From positions 20,001,218 to 20,065,217 of the forward strand of contig CM056391.1 of the NCBI GenBank assembly GCA_029718625.1: a DNA stretch of 64,000 bases, given 5' to 3'. Positions 1-8,700 of the stretch are shown piece after piece. How positions within the stretch are numbered: position 1 is the first letter of the stretch; every line of letters begins with the position of its first letter. The stretch comes from Synaphobranchus kaupii. Its lineage: Eukaryota > Chordata > Actinopteri > Anguilliformes > Synaphobranchidae. The notes under the pieces are model-generated. The model ran no database searches. It was not told the DNA's origin and was given only the letters and a program-made list of their open reading frames with translations. The translations under genes were made by a program, and so were the position numbers.

Positions 1-133
1 TGCTTCAGAAAGAAGAATTTCTGCATTCATAATTAAAGTTGAAGGAACTCCACTTCCCCTGCTTGCTCGGTCAACATCTTTTTATTCCTCCTTCATTTAC
101 TCCACATTTTAAAAAACTGTTAAGTGACCCTAC

Positions 134-307
134 CAGGATTTCCATTTTGTACAGCATGGCCAGTTCTCTCATGTCTCGGAAAGGCTGCAGCAGGTACTGA
201 TAGAACAGTGTAGCCGTGGTAACCAGCTCTCTGTAAGCCTCATCTTCTTCTTCATACATCTTTAACAGGAGGACTAGCTTGTCAGTTTTTTTATTTTGCA
301 GGAGGAT
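134..307 (-). CDS. whamm: WHAMM coding exon 2
   Basis: 58 codons between a TTTACAG acceptor and a GTAGGG donor, phase 0 on both sides. It encodes the start of the helical region with EEEDEAYRELVT and LLQPFRDMREL and ends in KMEIL. The next exon is outside the window. Confidence 0.86.
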
Positions 308-3300
308 CTGTAAAGAAAGGTTTGATATTAGGACCATCATTTTGGCAATGGTGCAAAAATATTGGTACGTTGCTTTATAAAAGAGGCAGAAAAAACATTA
401 GTATGTTGTCTGTTGTAGTTTTAGTATGTTGTTTATATCAATCCTTAAAAATGATTCTACAAATGACTGTCACCTTAAGCATGTATAAAGGTTTATAGTG
501 TACATGTTTACCAAAAAGAAAAGAAAGTGTTCATAGCAATGTAAGGACCTGCCTGGAATAAAAAAGAAAAATGCAGTGATAAAGAGCTCTATTTGAAAAA
601 GAAAATGAAAAAATTAAACAAGATGAAAGAGGAGCCAAGAATGCTTCCTGTAAAATAAATCAATATTCTGAATTTAGTGCATGGAGAGACACACATTCCT
701 GAGCAGTAATCCAATCCCGAATCCTCTATTCAACAGCTATCGCTAAACAAAAAACACTAAAAATGGCAACGGTATTCTTAGATCCTTCAGTGGACTGCTG
801 CATCCATTCAAATGAAGATGCAAAGTGTGGCTGCTAATTAATAGTAATTAGGATATCACACCAGTTGACATGCTAAATACTACTTACAGGCCAGTATTTC
901 ATGGCATGGCACAGAACATTGGTTTCAATGTTAGGTGCGGACTGTAAAAACATGCTGGAAAGCATATTGGTGCCCAGAATAAGACAAACAGTGGTTTGAG
1001 TGGGAGATGTGGACAGTGCGCTCCACATATAGGCTGAGGCAGCCCTGAATACAGGTTTACTGAAACTGAAACTGCGCTCTCAAGAGAAAGACGATTCGTT
1101 TCTGCAGTCCGGGGCTTTTTCAGCACAAGCCAAGCTTATTATAACAAACTCCTAAGCCGCTTGACAAGTGAAAAAAAGCATCACCAGTGAGTCGTGGCAG
1201 TTTGAAGCAGCATTCTCACAATCACTCATTGTGGGCCGCCCACTAACGCCGGCCTGAAAGGGCAGAGCGACGATGGAAGCCCTGACTGACACAGGCGCTC
1301 CGCGCTCGTCCCACGCAGAGGGGAGCACTGCGCAAACCCACTACAAAATCTGACCCACACTCATGGGACTACACAGAGATTATCAAAATCAATACAGAGG
1401 CAGAAAACTGACACCACCTCCGTACTTTTAGAATCTGAATACGAAAGGCCGAACAATGCAGAGAATCACAATTGACAATCCTCAACAAGCAGACGGGGGA
1501 GTCCTTTCCTCCCAGTGATTTATTAGGCTGCCAAACCCATGTTGCTAAAAGCCTGTTTTTTTTTGTCTTCCCCTTATTGGAATTCCCAGATGTATAATGT
1601 CACATGCCAGGTGACACCACTGGGGAGGAGATGATAACTGGACACAGGGAGATGCAGCGGTTTATTAGAGAGAGATAGAGCGGGTTCTTCAAACAAATAA
1701 AAAAACTAACGGAAGTCTTCACCATATAGAATAAAATAAAAAAGAATATAAAACCGCATTGACGCATATCTGCAACGCATGCCTTCATCAGGGTACATGC
1801 CCGACACCTCTCCTTTTTGACACCATTTTAAGCCAAGGCAGCATTCTTTATTCATTACGTTTGTATAGAAATCTTCACCGTTCACCCACACGAGATCCTG
1901 GCAAAAGTAATAGACCACAATAACAGACAAAAGACAAAATAAACTAAACAACATGAAAGCTTTTCAGCTTGGTTCCTGTCAGTTTGTTCGCCTCTCTCAT
2001 TCTCACTCACTACCTCACTCTCAGCATGCGGATTCAGGTCTCAGACCCCTACTGTGGAAAGAAGCACACTTTTAAGCCCTGGGTTGACTCGTTAATGCGA
2101 CCCGGGTATGTGTGCCTGCTTAACCAGTAGGCGTGGCACCAGATTGCCTCTCCCAGACCGAGTCCTGCCACGTTTTCCTTCAGCGTTTATTGCTACAACT
2201 TCCCTTATAGATTTTGGAAAGCCCAAACAAGCATTTGCTCTATGCCAGCCGCCATACTTCATGTGCAGTTTAGCAGGCGGATTTGTGGACAGCAGGACTC
2301 GTCACAGCATCAGGATATATCGTCACCTTGGATTAAACCCTCCCATCACTTATATAAATTTAAATAAATTTCCTTGTTATACTTTCAATCAGAGTCACTC
2401 TGAATCATGTTTTGGCTTTGAGCCGGTTGTTACATGATTGTGGGGGCTCATCTGGAATGTTTCCGGACAAGAAATTCATCCCTTTGTAGTATATTTGCTT
2501 TCGTTAGTGCAATTGGTAAACAGCTGACTGTTCATTTCTCCTATTGTGTTTTCTTCCCGGTTTTTTCCGAGCACAGTGTTAAATGCTTGCATTCGGCCAA
2601 TCTGTGTCAGATATGTTGTTCTTAAATTCTTCTTAATTATGGCATTCGAGAGAGACAACCTATTTGGTATGGCTAACTTGTTCATGGTCCATACAATATC
2701 ACATTGTTATGAAGTAGCCTGGCCTGGTTGGACGGACCATAAGAATACTGCAGTCCTGCCCGTTTTGTTTCTCCCCCCCCCCCCCTCCCATATCAAAGTA
2801 AATGTCCTGAGCTCATTATCTATGCATAGATCTAGGGTGGCGAGAGTTTTATTACCTCTGAGGAGACCCAGGAATTACCTCCAAACATATTCGTGTTTAG
2901 TCTCTTTAAAAAGAGGCTAAAACTATGAATCTGTTGCTAATAACATCATGGTGCTTAGCCTCGCTTCAACAAAATAAGATCACTTTAATAAGTAAATTGT
3001 CAGCTCCTTGTCATAAACAAATCTGAGTGCTGGAACTGCTGGATTCATAAAATAAACATATGTTTACTGAATCCTCACTTCCCCGACATCACATATGGGA
3101 AGTATTTTTGGGCTTCATTGTGTGCATTGATTTGCGAAGATCATGAGGTTGAAAGTAAAGTTTTAATTTTGAGTGTTTGCAGACACGTTGGTCTGAGTTT
3201 TGAAAAAGCAAGTTGCGTCAGGCATAACCAACATTCTGCTTCAGTACGTACGTTGCACTGTGGCGTATTTCGTAAAGTGAAAGCTTTTCTTGTGTTAACT

Positions 3301-5671
3301 ATGGGCGCAGTGTTGCAGCGTTTCATTGTTTTTGTCTGTCCTTGCGGGGAAGCGGGAATAATCCGTTTTTGCTCCACGGCTCTGAGTTTCTCTGCTTCTT
3401 TGCTGCGGTCACCGACTGAGGGAGGTGGGAGTGAGTGTGCAGTGTGCAGTGTGATCCATTTGAGCTGTGGTTAATATCCCTGACAAGTTGCAGTGACGGT
3501 TTTCATTCAGGGATTACGCTGAGCACAACTGAATTGCTGTTTTTTGTTTTTGCTGAAGGCACTTATGCTGGGTTCATTTCTGCGTTGTGCCGCACAGTCT
3601 ACCAACTGGACTCTGTGTTGTAATATAGGGCTTTGTGATTAAATTATCCCACTGTAGTGTCACATGAAGACTAGGGATACAGTTAGTGTAAGTGAGGGGT
3701 TGCTCCATTAGTCCGCCTCACACTGTGTCCTGCCCTCAGCCGATTCCCCGGTCGAGTGTAGCATTCGAATAGCATTTGTTTACATTGTGTTTATATTTGC
3801 TTATATCACATGCTGTTCTCAATGAAATCATAACTAAGAAAGTAAAAGCCTTTCTAAGAGGTCCTACTCATCATGTTTTTGTCCCTTAATGTTGGCGGGT
3901 TGAAACCCGCTCATACTGTTTTGGGGAGGCAGTCATCATGGATTAAAAAAGGCTGAGCTGCAAAGGTTGGTGAAACAGTTAGCAGTTGAAAAAGGTATTC
4001 CTGCTGATGTTGTGCCACTAATACCTGTATCTGTAACACCTGTATTGCAGTGTTGAGGAGTCTGATTGGAAAGATACGGAACATACTACTTCTGCATTCA
4101 AGGAAGAGTTGGAGAAGATGAGAAATGAAATGCCATTAAAAGACCAATTAGATCTGGAGGAAATAAACTCTGAAGTGACACTGAAAAAAAATGTAGCCGG
4201 GAAAAATGCATATGACTGAAAGAGTTGGCTGAATGGCAATTGAGAATTTATCTCGAGCGCGAAAAATGGAAAGAGCAAAACGCCTTAAAAGCAGCTCTGT
4301 TGGAACGCAGCGATTTCTGCGCTTTCTTTGTATTATTTGGGAGAATAGCAAAGTCTAAGTCGTAAGAAGCCCAAATATGAACAAATAATAATGCTGCAGT
4401 CTGTCCTATTACGTAAGGCCCAAGAGGCTTATTCATCTCTTACCCCGGAACAGACTCATTCTAAAGCTTAAAATGCCATTTTGAAAGCCTTTGAGCTCGT
4501 TCGCGAGGCATATCGTCTGAAATTTCAAACATGGAGACATAGTGAAAAACAGGCCCATGGCGAGTTTGCCAGGGAGATGTTGCTCCATTTTAATCATTGG
4601 CATAGTGCATCAGGGGCCAATACTTGTGAGAATCTGTGCAATTTGGTTACCCTCAAACAGTTTAAAAGTTGTGTGTACGATTCTATTTCTACTTATGTGA
4701 CAGAGCAAAATTCACTTACGGAATCTGAAGCTGCAGTGTTAGCAGATGAGGTTGATCAGGTCATGGAAATTCACCTTTGCAGGTGAAAGAGGTTGCTGGC
4801 ACTAGCGGGAAGCTTGACCTGCCATGTTTCTGGTTTCTTACGTTCTGTACAGACATTTTTTAACATATGTATGCACTTTGTCGACTTGGATGAGTGTCTG
4901 CCAAGTGAATGTAATGTAATGTGCCATTCGCGGCATTGGAGAAATGAGTCCAAGAGTAAATCTACTGGTCAATTCTCAAAGGCTTTGGTAGCCTCATTGC
5001 ACACTCCTCGCTCTCATTTTGCCCAAAGTATTGTTGGACAAATCAGCGTCCTCCTCATCTCAAGACAAGGTTGTCACTGATTATGCTCCGTTCATTACAG
5101 ATTGTGTTGCGTCTTTGCCTAGTGATGGCCAAAAGAAAAAAACTGTAAAAATACTGTGACACAGGAACTTTTCAGATGCTTTACAGTTTAAAGCTGGTAA
5201 AGCTGGTACAGTGGTAAAGCTGAAAGTGTTAAAACGCTGTTACTGAGAGGGGGGCTGAGTTCGAAGCTGCCATATTTTTCCTACAGTCTGAGTTAGAAGA
5301 GGGGCTTACGTTAGAAGCTATCACTAAAAAATAAAGGTGATACTGTTTCAGTTGACAATACCTTTACAGATCTCTGTTGAACCTGAAAATGTTGACACAC
5401 CTCCCTTTTCTTCTCTTTTGAATGTTTCATGTGAAACTTTGATTAAAGATGAATTAGCTGATCCCACACTTAAAAACTTACTTTGGCTTATTAAAAACTG
5501 TTTCTGAAGGTAATCTGCATGAATTACAGAGCACCCCTTTTTAAAAGCGCGAGTCAGGCCTCTCCTGGGCTGCTTATTGCCTGCGCTGCTACCTCCACTG
5601 CATTAAAAAATTGCTGCTCACCCTCAACCACCCCAGCTTCCACCTCTGGTTAGGATCTGCTTCTATGCACT

Positions 5672-5706
<35 letters not shown>

Positions 5707-8700
5707 TGCTATATCTCCTGTTTAGTAGGGGATATGTATCGTGCTCCCTGTTGGATAGGTTGTACATGCAATAGCAGTACCTAGAGCAGATCCTTATATT
5801 CATTATACTTAGATGAATATATTCAATACACGAGTTGTTCTGACAGAATTAGATTAAGTCCATTTTGAAGGCACTCACCACTTTTATGTCCACGTTTGTG
5901 CATTCCAGAAGTCAAATTGTCCCTTAAATTAAATTGTCAAACATAATGTTTCCACTGCATATCATCCCCAAAGTCAAGGCATATTAGAGCGCTTTCATCA
6001 AACTTTAAAATCTCTCTTGCGCTCTCACTGCACCAAATTGTTGGGAAAAGGGTCTCCCTTAGTTACTTCTAGCCATTTGTGAAGTTGCTCAGGAGAGCAC
6101 TCGATTCAGTCCCAACAAACTGGTGGTTGGTCATTGCCGTTTGTGGTCCTACAGCTGTAATTTCTGATGGATAGTGAACCGCAGAGCATGCAGAAAATGT
6201 TTTGGACTATGCAAGAAAGCTCATGCAGACAGGTCCACGTGAACACAAAAAACAACTGCTGCGTGGACAGTCAGGTGGCAGCAGAGTGCGTATTCCACGG
6301 CAGGTTGGAGAATTCAATTTATTTAAAAACCTTGGGGTCTCAGTTTGGTCACTTAACAGAGGAACACCATGTTGATATAGTACACTTAATCCAATCAGAT
6401 CTTGGTTGGTTTTCAGATACTCCTATGCATACAAACATGTTGACCCATGATGATATTGATGTTGGGACGGCTACTCCCATTAAAGGGATTGTCAACTGAA
6501 ATTGACGATTCAGCTTTTCAATGGTTAATTGTTGTCATCCTGGGGTGGAATAAACATAACCCAAATATCAGTACAAAGTGATATGCCTAAATTGAAAAAT
6601 CCTTTTTTTTTTCACCATTGCCTGTAGTTGATCAGGCAAGGTTTTGATGGGGCGGGATTAAAACACGACCAGTACACGTCATCATGTCCTCTCAGCAAAT
6701 AGAGAACCACGGTCATACGTCACTGAAGTGTTTATGTGAATGCCACGTCCCACCTTGGGGGAATAATTCAGACTAATTCAGACTTGTTGTGTCTCAGGGC
6801 AATCCCATTAAGTTGATACGCAATAGCGCATGCTACGCTGTACCGGTAACGTTACTATTTGAAAGGCTTGGAGGGTTGCGCTGCATACATGGACAACGTT
6901 GTGGTCTTTAGTGACATCTGGCCTCAACATGTTTATCGCATGGAAGCGGTGTTCGACCGCCTTGCCAGTGCCTATTTGACCGTCAATTTAGCAAAGTGTG
7001 AGTTTGCTAAGGCAACGTCTACATACTTGGGCATGGTGGTCGACCAGGGCAAGCATGTGAAACTTGAGTCGGTTTATAATTTTCCAGTACCTGGCGCCCG
7101 TTTCAGTGTAAGTCAATGGTACCAATACGGCAAAATACGAAGTAAATACATTTTGACCACGAGAAAATGTGGTCGCAATAGGTGCTTTTTCTTTGTCTAA
7201 TTTCTCCCCATGTGCTAATTTGTTAAGTTATTGTGTCGTTTGGACAATATTTTTATATTTTGTGGACCAATACGTAAGTTGGCAGCACTTCCTAGTCATT
7301 GCACGTCACTAGTATCTCACACGCTTAGTGGACGACCCGGACCAGGCCCAAACTTAATGACCATATAAGGGTCCCTCTGCTCCCGACTACAGTCTCTGGC
7401 TCCAATTTTTGTACGACGTGGCAGCAGCTCCACGGCTTCCAAACTCTTTTCACAAGCCCATGGAAAGTCAATGGGTGACGTCACAGTCACTTTGTCCATA
7501 TTTTTCCTAGTCTATGGCTCTACTATGTAATGCCCCTGTTCTCGCTGCTCCCCGTTTCGATAGGCCATGTGTTTTGTAGGTTGACGCTAGAGGGGTTGGC
7601 GCTAGCACTGTCCTGTTGTAACAGGACGACGAACGGGTTGAGCATCCTGTGGGATTTTTCTCACGCAAGTTTAAAGGCCCACTTGCATCGGCATTCTCTT
7701 CCTGGTTTTAGGATCTGAAACGGCCACAAAACATTAGCAAAGGGCAGTGACGCCCCATCTGTACACATTCGGATTGCGCCTCCGACAAATTATGCAAAAA
7801 CATGTCATATCACGTGGGAAATCTTTTTACCAACAACTCGGAAACATCGCATTTAAACCCTAAAATATGCATACTTCAACCAAAATCGCAATTTTTTTTA
7901 CTTTTTACCAGTATGGAACACATTTGAAAAGCACCAGGATGATGTGAAAAGCTCAAAAACACAAAAGAAATATGCAAGCGGGCCTTGAAAGTTTAATGTC
8001 TGTCAAACCAAGTACTCAGTTGTTGATGAGAAGTTGTTGCTCTTATCAGGGCCCTTCAACATATCGTCAATATCGTTAAAATCAATGCATAATCCAAATC
8101 AGAGATTAATGTGGTGGACCATTTTTCTACAACCAATTGATTTGTATATCAGACAAATCAAAGGTACCGCAAATATTCTTGCTGACACGCTGGGCCGTGC
8201 TCCGGTTTAGTGCCAAAACGCGAGTTGTTTTTTTTATGTCCCTCTCTTTCTCTCTCCCTGGAAGGTTCTTTCTCTCTGCTGCTGAAGCACCACAGTGGTG
8301 AAGTGGGAGGCAGTTGTCACGGAGTGGATAAAGTGGAGGCCGGTTTTAGGGCAGTTTTAATTCTGTGTTTTTGTTTCCCCTTTTCTGCTGCCAGCCCGCG
8401 CGTCCAGGTGTACTGGTTGCGCACATCGTGGGTGAAGGTGTGGGGTAAGGTTGGGAAAGTAACCATTAAAAATGCAATCAAATTGTGCACATGTTAAGTA
8501 TGTTTAATTTTATACATTTCATTTTTAAATGAGTAAGTTGTCTCGAGCCATGTGACTCTCTTTGTAGCGGGGTTGTCACGCCCCACGTGCACAAGCTTGT
8601 TACCTGGTGTGTTCCATCGGTTTTGCCAGTGCTGACGGTGGAGGCGTGGCCAAGCTAGATTGGGGAGTTTCCCTGCAGCTGGTTAGCAGGCTATGTAACC

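Larger units (their letters stand above)
2436..8216 (+). mobile_element. Decayed Ty3/gypsy-like LTR retrotransposon with gag-PR-IN-RT-RH order (Gmr1-like)
   Basis: Six coding remnants occur in one orientation. They are a SCAN-like gag with a degenerate zinc knuckle (3920-4960), a protease-like block (about 5071-5150), the C-terminal part of integrase (5948-6166), the linker before RT (about 6330-6500), RT (6841-7095) and RNase H (7526-7673 resuming at 7989-8212). All carry stops or frame breaks. Integrase lies upstream of RT, as in copia-type elements and in the Gmr1-like group of deuterostome gypsy elements, rather than in the usual gypsy order. Later insertions interrupt it at about 7100-7525 and 7674-7987. 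It sits antisense in WHAMM intron 1 and is certainly inactive. Confidence 0.78.

Noticed and set aside
711..730. Possible tRNA-like fragment
   Set aside because: A short B-box-like string only, with no cloverleaf found around it.
3118..3474. 118-codon plus-strand ORF upstream of gag
   Set aside because: No match to gag or any family I know. Probably chance in the retroelement leader.
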